A model generated the notes under the pieces. That model saw only the letters and a program-made list of their open reading frames with translations. It ran no database searches and was not told the origin of the DNA. From NCBI RefSeq assembly GCF_000310245.1, contig NC_020505.1:372001-436000 (forward strand): a stretch of 64,000 bases of DNA, read 5' to 3'. Positions 7,475 to 15,832 of the stretch are shown one piece after another; position 1 is the stretch's first letter; every line of letters starts with the position of its first letter. The stretch comes from Candidatus Sulfuricurvum sp. RIFRC-1 (GTDB lineage: Bacteria > Campylobacterota > Campylobacteria > Campylobacterales > Sulfurimonadaceae). Position numbers and translations under genes: made by a program.

Positions 7475-8155
7475 TTAGAGATCGATTTTATAGCCGATTC
7501 CATTTACATTGGAAATAATATTCGGGTAGCTTTTTTTACGAATACCGCGAACCAAGGTTCGAAGGGCATCCATACTCATCAAACCATCCTGCCAAACCAA
7601 CGATTCGATGACATCATAGGGAATAATGAGCTGCTTTTTATTTAAAAGAAGTTCGATGAGCAGATACTCTTTTTTGGACAATTGCGCCGATGATTTATTC
7701 GGACGAGTAATGCTTTTGTTGATAGGATCGTAGCTAAATCCGTCATGTAAAAGGGTATACGTAGATGCATGGCAGTTGAGAATTTTTTTAACACTTAGCT
7801 GCAGCGCATCGAGAAGATCATGGTTTTTGAGCGGTTTTTGCAAATAGCGGGTGGTATTGAGATTAATGGCATCCATGAGAATATCTTGATTCGTGTGTGT
7901 TGTGGTAATGATGACCGGGGTCAAGACATCTTTTTGACGAAGACATCGGATAAAATCGAGTCCGTTTTCATTGCCTAATTGAAGATCGATGACAATCATG
8001 TCAACTTTTTGTGTCCGAAATAGCTCACACGCTTTTTTGGTATTATCGGTTTCCAAGACTTTTAATCCGTTCCCTCGGATGAAGTGCGCATGTTGTTCTC
8101 GAATATGGGGGTCACTTTCAATATAAAGAAGGGTCAGATTTCTCGTTTTAAACAT
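7475..8155 (-). CDS. OmpR-type response regulator
   Basis: The 226-residue protein has a receiver domain (about 5-125) with the acidic pocket at Glu13/Asp15, phospho-acceptor Asp57 (VIDLQLG) and the conserved lysine in LQKP. A winged-helix DNA-binding domain (about 135-225) ends with the usual GIGYKI hairpin. No histidine kinase is next to it. Instead, a PAS-GGDEF cyclase lies two bases upstream on the same strand. It may regulate c-di-GMP-related genes, but its kinase must be encoded elsewhere. Confidence 0.85.
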   Translation of the reverse strand: MFKTRNLTLLYIESDPHIREQHAHFIRGNGLKVLETDNTKKACELFRTQKVDMIVIDLQLGNENGLDFIRCLRQKDVLTPVIITTTHTNQDILMDAINLNTTRYLQKPLKNHDLLDALQLSVKKILNCHASTYTLLHDGFSYDPINKSITRPNKSSAQLSKKEYLLIELLLNKKQLIIPYDVIESLVWQDGLMSMDALRTLVRGIRKKSYPNIISNVNGIGYKIDL

Positions 8156-8157
8156 CG

Positions 8158-9033
8158 CTATTTACCTTCATTGAACGCCAAAACCGTTTGATTTCTTCCT
8201 TGATGTTTAGCTCTGTACATAGCCTGATCCGCTCCCTTTATGGTATCGTCAATGCTTTTTGTCGGAGTATACTGGCAAAGACCGATGCTAAGGGTGATGG
8301 GGCGATTGAGTCCGAAATTATTCTCTTGAGTGAGGTTTCGGAGCTTTTCAGCGATAAGATAGGCCGTATTTTCATCGCTCTTATCCAGAACAATAATAAA
8401 TTCTTCTCCGCCCCATCGGCAAAAGAGGTCACTGGATCGAAGAGATTCACGAATAAGGGTACTAAACTCGATTAAGACCCGATCACCTTCTAGATGGCCG
8501 TATTGATCGTTAATCGATTTAAAATGGTCTAAGTCGATGAAGAGAACGGTGAAGGTGGTATTTTCAAAATAAGCTTGTTCTACTTTATTCATAAGAAGAT
8601 GATGCAGTTTCGCTCGGTTGTAAATACCGGTAAGAGGGTCGATTTCTACCTTGCGGCTTAACTCTTTTTGCTCTGTAATATTGGTATAAATTCCAACGTA
8701 GCCTAGGATATCTTTATCATTGAGAAGCGGTTCGATACATATTTTACTCCAATATCCTAACCCGTGTTTGTTCTTATTTTTGATCTCGCCGCACCAAGGA
8801 CGACCTTGTGCGATGGTCTCCCATAAATGGGTAAATATCTCTCTTGGTGTATCGGGATGGCTGAAAATTTCGTGCGTTAAACCGACTAATTCATCTTTGG
8901 CATATCCAGAGATAATTTCGAATCCTTTGCTGACATCGGTGATGATACCGGCAGGATCGGTTATGATCATGATCAAATTACGATCTAATATTTCCGATTT
9001 TAGTTCTTCGATATGTGCGGAATAACTGAACAA
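8158..9033 (-). CDS. PAS-GGDEF diguanylate cyclase
   Basis: It starts at TTG 9033, with a strong AAGGAGG five bases upstream. The 291-residue protein is soluble, with a PAS domain (about 10-125, typical of energy or redox taxis sensors) and a GGDEF domain (about 130-288). The active site RWGGEEF is intact, and an inhibitory I-site RSSD lies five residues ahead of GGEEF. It should make c-di-GMP with product feedback inhibition. It shares a strand and a two-base gap with the response regulator downstream. Confidence 0.9.
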   Translation of the reverse strand: MFSYSAHIEELKSEILDRNLIMIITDPAGIITDVSKGFEIISGYAKDELVGLTHEIFSHPDTPREIFTHLWETIAQGRPWCGEIKNKNKHGLGYWSKICIEPLLNDKDILGYVGIYTNITEQKELSRKVEIDPLTGIYNRAKLHHLLMNKVEQAYFENTTFTVLFIDLDHFKSINDQYGHLEGDRVLIEFSTLIRESLRSSDLFCRWGGEEFIIVLDKSDENTAYLIAEKLRNLTQENNFGLNRPITLSIGLCQYTPTKSIDDTIKGADQAMYRAKHQGRNQTVLAFNEGK

Positions 9034-9307
9034 AACTGCCTCCTTGTGAAGCTTATTGTAACCATTGATTATGAGATATTAATGACGTTATCTCTTTCTT
9101 GGAACGAAGGAGAAAAAACCATTTTATATCATTTTTCATTATAAATATTCATTTTGGATAACCATATAGTATCAAAAAAAAATCAAAAAAAAATCTTAGA
9201 GAAGAAAAGTATAGATATTTTTGAAAAAAAGCTATAATAATTTATTACTAAAATACAATTTTTCTTTTTGCCTAGGCAATAATTTCACCTAGTTTGGGAG
9301 TTCTCTT
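9034..9307 (+). promoter_or_regulatory. Divergent intergenic region with -10 element and a 12-bp palindrome
   Basis: This AT-rich stretch separates two divergently transcribed GGDEF genes. TATAAT at 9233-9238 is a good -10 for the rightward gene. Between it and the ribosome-binding site lies TTGCCTAGGCAA (9268-9279), a perfect palindrome that would sit in the 5' leader and could be an operator. Two A-tracts in an ATCAAAAAAAAA context repeat near 9175-9192. Nothing coding is seen. Confidence 0.4.
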
Positions 9308-11269
9308 TTGATACCAATCGATTCTTTACCGATCAATATTGCAATTTACCGGTATGAAAACGGTGATTTTATTTTTGTCAATTTTAATCTTCAAGCAGAA
9401 AAAACAGACAACGTTAAACGCGAAGATCTTATCGGCAAAAGTGTGGAAAAGGTTTTTCCGGGGGTTAAAGAGTTTGGTTTGCTTGAGGTACTCGAACGGG
9501 TCTATACGACCGGCAATCCCGAACATTTTAAAGCGGGCTATTATTGTGATGATATACGTGAAGGATGGCGTGTTAACGATGTGTCACGTTTGGAGAATGG
9601 TTATGTAATGGCTGTTTATAAGGATGTTACGCAAGAAATCCAGCTTTCCCATTCTCTCGAATCTTTGGGAAATTTGATCGATAAAAGTCTGAATGAAATC
9701 TATATTATTAATCCCAAAACATTAACGTTCTGCTATGCCAACGGGAGTGCCTTGCATAATATCGGCTATACAATGGAAGAGCTATCACGGATGAGTCCTC
9801 CCGATATTAAACCAGAGTACGGTAATGGAGAATTTAAGCAACTTCTTCAACCGCTTCTTGATGAAACCATACCATTGTTGACCATGGAGACCAAACATCG
9901 CCGTAAAGACGGGAGCGAATATGATGTGGAAGCGCGTATCCAGAAAATGATCTATCTTGGTAAAGAGCATCTGGTCGTCAATATTATCGATATTACCGAT
10001 CGAATCAGAGCTCAGCAGGAGATGTTGAAGCTGCACCGTATTATCGAACAAAGTGATGATTTGATTATGATTACCGATTGTGAGGGAATCATCGAATACG
10101 TTAACGACGCCTATACCAAGCAAACCGGATGGGAAAAAGAAAAACTTGTAGGCGGTAAACCTTCAGTTTTTAAATCAGGTCATCTTTCTGCTGAGGTTTA
10201 CAAGAAGATATGGAAAACGATTTTGTCGGGACACACGTATAAGGGGAGTCTTCAAAACCGTAAAAAGGATGGGTCTCTTTACTGGGAAGAAAAAACGATC
10301 ACCCCGATCCGACTTGCCGGAGAGGCTATCACCCACTTTATTTCGACGGGAAAAGATATTACTGAGGAGATAAAACTAAAAGAGGCACTGGAGGAGAGTG
10401 AGCTTCTTTTTAAAACACTGACGGAAAGTGCATTGGCCGGTATTTTTCTCTATCGGGAAACCTTTCTCTATGTCAATGACGCATTTGCAACAATGACCGG
10501 ATACACATTGGATGAGCTAAGAAAAATAACACCGATGGAACTTGTCGCACCTCAAGAACAAGCGTTTATACAAGAGCGGGTGACAGGCAGATTAAAAGGG
10601 GAGTTGCAAGATCAAATCATTTATCAAGATTTGAAAATTGTGACGAGAACCGGGGAAATTCGATGGTTTTATATAGCCATTTCGACGGTCAAGTTTCGGG
10701 GAGAGTGGACAGGGCTTGGAACGGCGATTGATATGACGGAACGCAAAATGATGGAGAAGAAGCTTGAGTATGTCGCGCAGACCGATGCTTTGACCGGTTT
10801 ATACAACCGTCTCCGATTTGATGATATTATCCAGCGTGAAATTACTTTCGGAAAGCGTCAAGATATACCGCTTTCGATTATTTATATGGATATTGATTTT
10901 TTCAAGAAGATTAACGATAAATACGGTCATGATATCGGCGATATGATTTTGAAAGAAATCGCCTTTATCATCCGCGATGTTTTACGCGTGAGTGATTATC
11001 CCTTCCGTTGGGGTGGTGAGGAGTTTATCATACTGTGCCCCAGTACGACACTCACTGAAATTAAAGTCTTAGCGGAACGGTTGCGTGAGCGAATTGCAGA
11101 GAACAATTTTTCCATTCATAAAAAAGTAACGGTAAGTATAGGGCTCACACAGTATCAAGATGGTGAATCGGTCGATGAAATGATTAAAAGGGCCGATCAG
11201 GCGCTTTACCAAGCCAAAGAACGCGGTCGCAATAAAGTTGTAGAAAATATACACTCTTTTGTAGGATGA
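9308..11269 (+). CDS. Multi-PAS diguanylate cyclase
   Basis: It starts at TTG 9308, with GGGAG seven bases upstream. The 653-residue cytoplasmic protein holds about four PAS/PAC modules in series (roughly 5-115, 120-240, 245-365 and 370-480) and a C-terminal GGDEF domain (about 485-650). The domain has an intact FRWGGEEF and an I-site RVSD. PAS2-PAS4 contain the usual DG-[ST]-x-Y and DITER-like linkers. It is expected to synthesise c-di-GMP in response to intracellular redox or small-ligand signals. It is divergent from the PAS-GGDEF gene and followed by two minus-strand tRNAs. Confidence 0.88.
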   Translation: MIPIDSLPINIAIYRYENGDFIFVNFNLQAEKTDNVKREDLIGKSVEKVFPGVKEFGLLEVLERVYTTGNPEHFKAGYYCDDIREGWRVNDVSRLENGYVMAVYKDVTQEIQLSHSLESLGNLIDKSLNEIYIINPKTLTFCYANGSALHNIGYTMEELSRMSPPDIKPEYGNGEFKQLLQPLLDETIPLLTMETKHRRKDGSEYDVEARIQKMIYLGKEHLVVNIIDITDRIRAQQEMLKLHRIIEQSDDLIMITDCEGIIEYVNDAYTKQTGWEKEKLVGGKPSVFKSGHLSAEVYKKIWKTILSGHTYKGSLQNRKKDGSLYWEEKTITPIRLAGEAITHFISTGKDITEEIKLKEALEESELLFKTLTESALAGIFLYRETFLYVNDAFATMTGYTLDELRKITPMELVAPQEQAFIQERVTGRLKGELQDQIIYQDLKIVTRTGEIRWFYIAISTVKFRGEWTGLGTAIDMTERKMMEKKLEYVAQTDALTGLYNRLRFDDIIQREITFGKRQDIPLSIIYMDIDFFKKINDKYGHDIGDMILKEIAFIIRDVLRVSDYPFRWGGEEFIILCPSTTLTEIKVLAERLRERIAENNFSIHKKVTVSIGLTQYQDGESVDEMIKRADQALYQAKERGRNKVVENIHSFVG

Positions 11270-11362
11270 GTATTCATTGCATTGCGCAAAATAAAAAATA
11301 ACTGTGTTACACTTGGTTGTTGAATGGGTGATTTGAAAGCAGGTAGTTTGGGAATTTAAAAA

Positions 11363-11437
11363 TGGTGACCCCAACGAGATTCGAACTCGTATGGCCAGAA
11401 TGAAAATCTGGAATCCTAACCATTAGATGATGGGGCC
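11363..11437 (-). tRNA. tRNA-Glu (anticodon TTC)
   Basis: The minus strand gives a full cloverleaf. The acceptor arms GGCCCCA and TGGGGTC pair with one G-T. The anticodon stem CCAGA/TCTGG encloses TTTTCAT (anticodon TTC), and the T arm is CGAGTTCGAATCTCG. The CCA end is encoded. It follows tRNA-Lys by 21 bp and is probably processed from the same transcript. Confidence 0.95.
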
Positions 11438-11458
11438 ACATAAATGTGGTTGAAAAAG

Positions 11459-11534
11459 TGGTGTCCCGTGATGGATTCGAACCATCGACCCCTTCATTAA
11501 AAGTGAAATGCTCTACCAGCTGAGCTAACGGGAC
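11459..11534 (-). tRNA. tRNA-Lys (anticodon TTT)
   Basis: The minus strand shows acceptor arms GTCCCGT and ACGGGAC, a D arm with AGCTCAGCTGGTAGAGC, and an anticodon loop CTTTTAA (anticodon TTT). The T arm is ATGGTTCGAATCCAT and the CCA end is encoded. It is the first gene of a two-tRNA unit with tRNA-Glu. Confidence 0.95.
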
Positions 11535-11576
11535 GTAAATAACAATAAACTGTTCCAGCACAATTTATGGACGGGA

Positions 11577-11582
11577 ATTATA
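11577..11582 (-). promoter_or_regulatory. -10 element of the tRNA-Lys/tRNA-Glu unit
   Basis: The minus strand reads TATAAT about 43 bp ahead of the first tRNA base, a normal distance for a tRNA precursor leader. No clear -35 element is seen, as is usual for sigma70 promoters in Campylobacterota. Confidence 0.5.
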
Positions 11583-11724
11583 GCGGTTGTAACCTTTTTT
11601 GTCAATAGTTTTGGGGATATATGGAACAATTTGTCGTTAAAATAGAGATACGTACACTGTGAGAGTCTAAAACGATTATAAAAAATGATATTATTGTGAT
11701 AAGTTTAACTATTGAGGCGGCCAA

Positions 11725-12117
11725 ATGATAAAATATTTACTGATGGTGGGGATGATGGTTTTGAACCTTTCTGCGCTTTCCATTCAAAATGATGAACAGT
11801 TTAAGAGTGCGGTTGCAGGGATGGGGAAAGAGAATAAACTCGTGTTGATGATTTACACCACGGATGATTGCCCCGAATGTGCCTACATGAAGCAAAAAGT
11901 ATTTCATGATAAAGCGGTTGAGGGATATATGGACCGTCATTTTGTCGTAATCGAGAAAAATGTTCATAAAAACAAACTCCCTGAGGGGTACGATTTTTTC
12001 GGGATTCCGACGATGTTTTTTATCGATAAATCGGGGAATAAAAAAGAGACGATTATCGGGAGCAAGCGGGCACGTGAGTTTTTGAGTGAGCTGAAGCGTA
12101 TCCGAGGGATCAAATGA
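11725..12117 (+). CDS. Exported thioredoxin-fold protein with CPEC motif
   Basis: The 130-residue protein has a signal peptide (about 1-18) and a thioredoxin fold with the redox motif CPEC (Cys49, Cys52). The cis-proline segment is GIPTMFF. The fold resembles SoxW- or thioredoxin-7-like periplasmic reductases. It probably reduces or transfers disulfides in the periplasm. It overlaps the pentapeptide-repeat gene by 4 bp. A related exported thioredoxin (CKMC) lies at 23306-23698 beside DsbD, which could supply electrons to both. Confidence 0.8.
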   Translation: MIKYLLMVGMMVLNLSALSIQNDEQFKSAVAGMGKENKLVLMIYTTDDCPECAYMKQKVFHDKAVEGYMDRHFVVIEKNVHKNKLPEGYDFFGIPTMFFIDKSGNKKETIIGSKRAREFLSELKRIRGIK

Positions 12118-12710
12118 GAGTACTCTTGTTAGTGAGTGTTTTAGCCGTTGCTTTAAATGCTTATGATGCTGCGCATCTGAAAAAAACAATCGAAGAAAAA
12201 GAGTGTATCGGATGCGACCTTCGGGGAGCGAATTTGAGTAAAATGGATTTTAGCGGCGGTGATTTTCACGGGAGTGATCTGAGCAAAGCCGATTTGAGCG
12301 GCAGTATGTTCGAGATGGCTGACCTGAACGGGTGCAGTCTGCGCGGTGCGAATACGGAAGGGGCACTCTTTTGGAAAGCCACAATGGAGCGCAGTGATTT
12401 ACGCGGAATTCACGCCAAAGGGGCTAATTTCAAGGGGGCCCATTTTAACGGAAGCGATTTGAGCCGTGCCGATATACGGGATGCGAAAGTGTGGAAAGCC
12501 GATTTTACCGATGCGATTCTTGCTAAAACCGATTTTCGGGGTTCTGAACTGGGGGCATCGAAGTTTATACGCAACGATCTGAGAACAGCCAAAATGAAAA
12601 AGACGCTCCTTTGGCAAACCTATTTCAGCGACACGGTGATGAGCAAAACGCAATGCACTCACGCCAAAAAAGAAGAGGCGATGGTCGACGCAAACGTAAC
12701 GTGCCGTTAA
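12114..12710 (+). CDS. Exported pentapeptide-repeat protein
   Basis: The 198-residue protein has a signal peptide (about 1-16), a short segment with CIGC, and then around 25 A(D/N)LxX-type pentapeptide repeats (about residues 34-175). These should form a right-handed quadrilateral beta-helix. The CIGCDLRGANL start is common in short exported members of the family. Function is unknown. Two C-terminal cysteines (TQC, VTC) could form a disulfide, which fits its translational coupling to the upstream thioredoxin-fold protein. Confidence 0.82.
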   Translation: MRVLLLVSVLAVALNAYDAAHLKKTIEEKECIGCDLRGANLSKMDFSGGDFHGSDLSKADLSGSMFEMADLNGCSLRGANTEGALFWKATMERSDLRGIHAKGANFKGAHFNGSDLSRADIRDAKVWKADFTDAILAKTDFRGSELGASKFIRNDLRTAKMKKTLLWQTYFSDTVMSKTQCTHAKKEEAMVDANVTCR

Positions 12711-12749
12711 TGTTTTTAAGCTATCATTGCCTTAAAATAAAGGATTAGC

Positions 12750-13154
12750 ATGTTTCTAGAATATTTTCTCTCCTTCGCTCTTTTCTTCTTTACCGCAATA
12801 GCGGTTTTCGGCATTTTCCTTTTTCTTTACGCGAAAGTTACGCCGTATGATGATTATCAAATGATCTTCGGTGAAAACAACACCGCAGCGGCGCTTGGAT
12901 TCGGCGGAGCTGTTTTAGGTCTCTCAATCCCCCTTTACAGCGCGTTGGTGCATAGTGTTTCGTACATCGATTTCGTGATGTGGGCCGGTGTTGCCATGGC
13001 AATTCAGCTTGTCTTTGCTTTTATACTTACACGCCTTAGCGGCAAGTTTTCCGTTGAAAAGCATATTCACAACGGGGATCTCTCCGTCGGTACTTTTATG
13101 GCGTTTATGTCGATCTCTATCGGTTTGATCAATGCCGGTTCCATGAGCTACTAA
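12750..13154 (+). CDS. DUF350 inner-membrane protein
   Basis: The 134-residue protein has four membrane helices. The family features are a first helix ending in YAKVTPYDDY, a glycine-rich second helix (ALGFGGAVLGLSIPL), and the C-terminal pattern GDLSVGTFMAFMSISIGLINAGSM. DUF350 (YjfL-type) proteins have no settled function. A purine-rich TAAAGGA lies eight bases upstream of the ATG. It stands alone between the pentapeptide-repeat gene and the cation transporter. Confidence 0.8.
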   Translation: MFLEYFLSFALFFFTAIAVFGIFLFLYAKVTPYDDYQMIFGENNTAAALGFGGAVLGLSIPLYSALVHSVSYIDFVMWAGVAMAIQLVFAFILTRLSGKFSVEKHIHNGDLSVGTFMAFMSISIGLINAGSMSY

Positions 13155-13222
13155 GCCATGGACAGGATACCCTCTCCCCCCCTCGTTACTCCTAAGCGCA
13201 TACCATCCCAAGGTTCTTATTG

Positions 13223-14110
13223 ATGTCAAAAAGTGTCAAAACGGCTTTGGCGGCTAATGGAATTATTGCTGTAGCCAAAGGTCTCGCCGCGTTTTTTACC
13301 GGCTCAGCCTCGATGATGGCGGAAGCGATACACAGCACTGCCGATTGCGGTAACCAAGCTCTCGTTCTGGTCGGTCAAAAACAGGCGGCACGGGGAAAAA
13401 CGGAAGCCCATTCGTTCGGGCAGGGAAAAGCCAACTTTTTTTGGTCGTTTGTTGTGGCCGTTGTCCTTTTTTCCCTTGGCGGATTGTTTTCAGTGTATGA
13501 GGGGATTCACAAAATCATGGATCCCCAAGAGATTCAACATCCGTGGCTCATCGTAGGCATTATCATCCTCGCCGTGATACTCGAGGGGGGAGCGTTAAAA
13601 GTTGCACTCAAAGAGAGCGGTACGAAACTCAAAGATATCTTTAAAACGATCGAAAAAAGCTCCTCTTCTCATATTTTGGTGGTTCTTATCGAAGATTCCG
13701 GTGCACTGTTGGGGCTTTTTATTTTAGCCATAGGGCTTCTCCTCTCTTTATATGTGGACCCTATCTTCGATGGGATCGCGGCACTGATGATCGGAATTTT
13801 ATTGCTATCGCTTTCGACACTGCTGTTCGTTGAACTGAAAAAATTACTCGTCGGTGAAAGTTTGGATCGAGAGACGATTAAACAAATCAAAAACCTGCTC
13901 AAAGAAGAATCGAACGTTCTTGTTCATATCAATTCGGTACGGAGTATGTTTATTGGCTCTGAGGAAGTTTTATTGGTGATCTCGATGAACGTTAAAGATG
14001 ATAAACTTGGGTATGAAATCGAGCAGGATATCAAAGAGCTGAAACATAAAATTCAAAAAATGCTTCCGCAGCATAGGCTTGATATCTACATCGATGTATT
14101 TGAGTTTTGA
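13223..14110 (+). CDS. Cation diffusion facilitator family transporter
   Basis: ATG 13223 directly follows a possible TTG start; AAGG lies upstream. The 295-residue protein has about five to six helices. Its first helix region carries the CDF pattern of small residues with SMMAEAIHSTADCGNQ (histidine and aspartate metal ligands), and HSFGQGKANFFWS follows. In helix V the usual second HxxxD pair reads EDSGA, so ion selectivity may differ from zinc exporters such as FieF. A C-terminal cytoplasmic domain is present. It probably exports a divalent metal in exchange for protons. Confidence 0.83.
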   Translation: MSKSVKTALAANGIIAVAKGLAAFFTGSASMMAEAIHSTADCGNQALVLVGQKQAARGKTEAHSFGQGKANFFWSFVVAVVLFSLGGLFSVYEGIHKIMDPQEIQHPWLIVGIIILAVILEGGALKVALKESGTKLKDIFKTIEKSSSSHILVVLIEDSGALLGLFILAIGLLLSLYVDPIFDGIAALMIGILLLSLSTLLFVELKKLLVGESLDRETIKQIKNLLKEESNVLVHINSVRSMFIGSEEVLLVISMNVKDDKLGYEIEQDIKELKHKIQKMLPQHRLDIYIDVFEF

Positions 14111-14151
14111 TCAGCAACCGATGGGTCGTTAAATAGTTAAGGGGTATCACA

Positions 14152-14502
14152 ATGACGTGGCTAATTGTAAAATATCTACTGACTGCCGGAGTGGTGGTTC
14201 TTGTCTCTGAAATGGCAAAACGGAGCGATAGGCTAGGGGGATTGATCGCGGCTTTACCGCTGGTTACTTTTCTGGCGTTGATTTGGCTTTACGTTGAACA
14301 GCAGCCTACGGAAAAAATTGCCAACCATGCATGGTACACGTTTTGGTATGTTGTTCCGACCTTGCCGATGTTTTTAGCGTTTCCGATTTTACTGGAAAGA
14401 GTCGGTTTTTGGTGGGCCATGAGCGCTTCGGTTGCCATTACCATAGTATGTTTTATCCTCTTTTCACTTCTCGTTCGGCAGTTTGGAATAGAGCTGTGGT
14501 GA
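14152..14502 (+). CDS. DUF3147 family membrane protein
   Basis: The 116-residue protein has four hydrophobic segments. The family hallmark KRSDRLGGLIAALPLVTFLALIW spans about residues 23-45, and later helices contain TFWYVVPTLPMFLAFP. The function of this family is not established. It lies between a metal transporter and the RND metal-efflux operon but is separated from the latter by 127 bp with its own promoter, so a functional link is weak. Confidence 0.72.
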   Translation: MTWLIVKYLLTAGVVVLVSEMAKRSDRLGGLIAALPLVTFLALIWLYVEQQPTEKIANHAWYTFWYVVPTLPMFLAFPILLERVGFWWAMSASVAITIVCFILFSLLVRQFGIELW

Positions 14503-14560
14503 GTATATTTCAGTGATGTAAATTTTTTTACGACACCATTTGCTTGCTTGACATGAATCT

Positions 14561-14595
14561 TTTCTCATGATTTTCTCACGTTAAATCCATAGAAT
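14561..14595 (+). promoter_or_regulatory. Promoter of the metal-efflux operon with 11-bp direct repeat
   Basis: TTTCTCA occurs at 14561-14567 and again at 14572-14578, exactly 11 bp apart. The box ends in CACG at 14580, then 9 bp follow before a -10 hexamer TAGAAT (14590-14595). This is the PhoB/OmpR-type activator layout. It is the natural target of the response regulator at 20222-20869, the sixth gene of the operon. Confidence 0.5.
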
Positions 14596-14629
14596 GTCAT
14601 CATAACTATTTTTATTATGAGGCTAACAA

Positions 14630-15832
14630 ATGAATGGAGCCGATCCAATGAGATTAACATGGGCCTACAGCGCTATTTTAATACCGTTTTTGGGATACGC
14701 AATAAGTTTTAATGAACTTTCCGAACGTGCTTATTCCGTTTCAGGGGAAATGATCCAAGTTGACGGTCGCATCAATGCCATCCGTTTTGAAAAAGCTTCC
14801 CTCATGGCTTCTGATCCTATGAGCATTGCAACATCGGCGCGAAGAATCAAGGGAGATGATCCTAGCAACAGCGGTACGGAATATGGGGTTATGGTGGATT
14901 ATTCGCTAAAAAATCCATCCTTTCGTTCAGCGCAGGAACATGAATTCGAACTGTTAAAAAAAGGGATGCACTCTGAGATGGCTGCCCAAAAGGGGCAGAT
15001 TCAAATCGGGTTAAAGCGTGATTGGCTTTTGTACAGATTGGAACAAGAACGCGGTTCGATTTTTATCCAAAAACGGGATTTCTCCCTTAAAGCCTACCAA
15101 GCCGGAGAGAAAAAATTCAAAGCCGGACGATTGTCGCAGATGGAACTGTTGCGTCTGGAAAGCGAATACCGTACGACACTTCAAGAAGTCGCGGCGGCTC
15201 TCATGGAAGCCGAACATGCGCAACATCGTCTGAGAGAAGCGGCAATGGTGAAGGATGAAGTAATCATCGACGATATGGAGTTCGCATTTATACAATCTGG
15301 CGCGTTAGACGATCATCTCAAAGAGACTCCGCTGTTGAAATCACTGGATACGCGGATTGAAGCCTTGGATGCCTCCATCGCAACGCTAAGACATTCAACG
15401 GTGGAATCGGTATCTATCGGGGTCGGAATGACGCAAGAACCGACCCAAAACAGTGTCGATTTTCGTCTTTCGATCCCCTTGGCACTGAGCAGCAAAAATG
15501 AGAATAAAATCGCGGCACTGATGAGTGAACGCAGCGCTTTGGTGCATATGCGGGAAGTTACCAAGCAAAAGCTTCAACTCAGTGTCAGTGGGTTGGTAGA
15601 GCACTTAGTCGAGCGTGAAGAGAGAATCAAAGTATTAGGTGAAAATGAAAAACAGTATGAAACTCTTTTTGCCATGGCACAAAAAGGGTATGAGGGGGGC
15701 GTTATGGGGCAGTTTGAATACCTTGCATCCAAAAACGTCTACTATGATGCACGATTGCGCACCCTCGAACTGAAACAAAGCTACATTCAAGAGATGGCTG
15801 AAATTGAAGAAAAAATAGGGAGAATTTGGTAA
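14630..15832 (+). CDS. TolC-like outer-membrane factor of a metal RND pump
   Basis: ATG 14630 has GAGG seven bases upstream. The 400-residue protein is alpha-helical and coiled-coil rich, with the internal repeat expected for outer membrane efflux proteins (periplasmic tunnel segments around 95-215 and 285-395). The N-terminal signal is weak but present (WAYSAILIPFLGYAIS). It should form the exit duct for the adaptor and inner-membrane pump encoded next. Its stop overlaps the adaptor start (TAATG). It is somewhat shorter than typical CzcC/CusC proteins. Confidence 0.8.
   Translation: MNGADPMRLTWAYSAILIPFLGYAISFNELSERAYSVSGEMIQVDGRINAIRFEKASLMASDPMSIATSARRIKGDDPSNSGTEYGVMVDYSLKNPSFRSAQEHEFELLKKGMHSEMAAQKGQIQIGLKRDWLLYRLEQERGSIFIQKRDFSLKAYQAGEKKFKAGRLSQMELLRLESEYRTTLQEVAAALMEAEHAQHRLREAAMVKDEVIIDDMEFAFIQSGALDDHLKETPLLKSLDTRIEALDASIATLRHSTVESVSIGVGMTQEPTQNSVDFRLSIPLALSSKNENKIAALMSERSALVHMREVTKQKLQLSVSGLVEHLVEREERIKVLGENEKQYETLFAMAQKGYEGGVMGQFEYLASKNVYYDARLRTLELKQSYIQEMAEIEEKIGRIW

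Noticed and set aside
11307-11561. Minus-strand open frame across the two tRNAs
   Set aside because: It consists mainly of translated tRNA sequence (for example EGVDGSNPSRD), a common artefact.
14503-14560. Riboswitch upstream of the metal-efflux operon
   Set aside because: No conserved riboswitch core was recognised. The segment is explained as promoter-proximal AT-rich DNA before the direct-repeat box.
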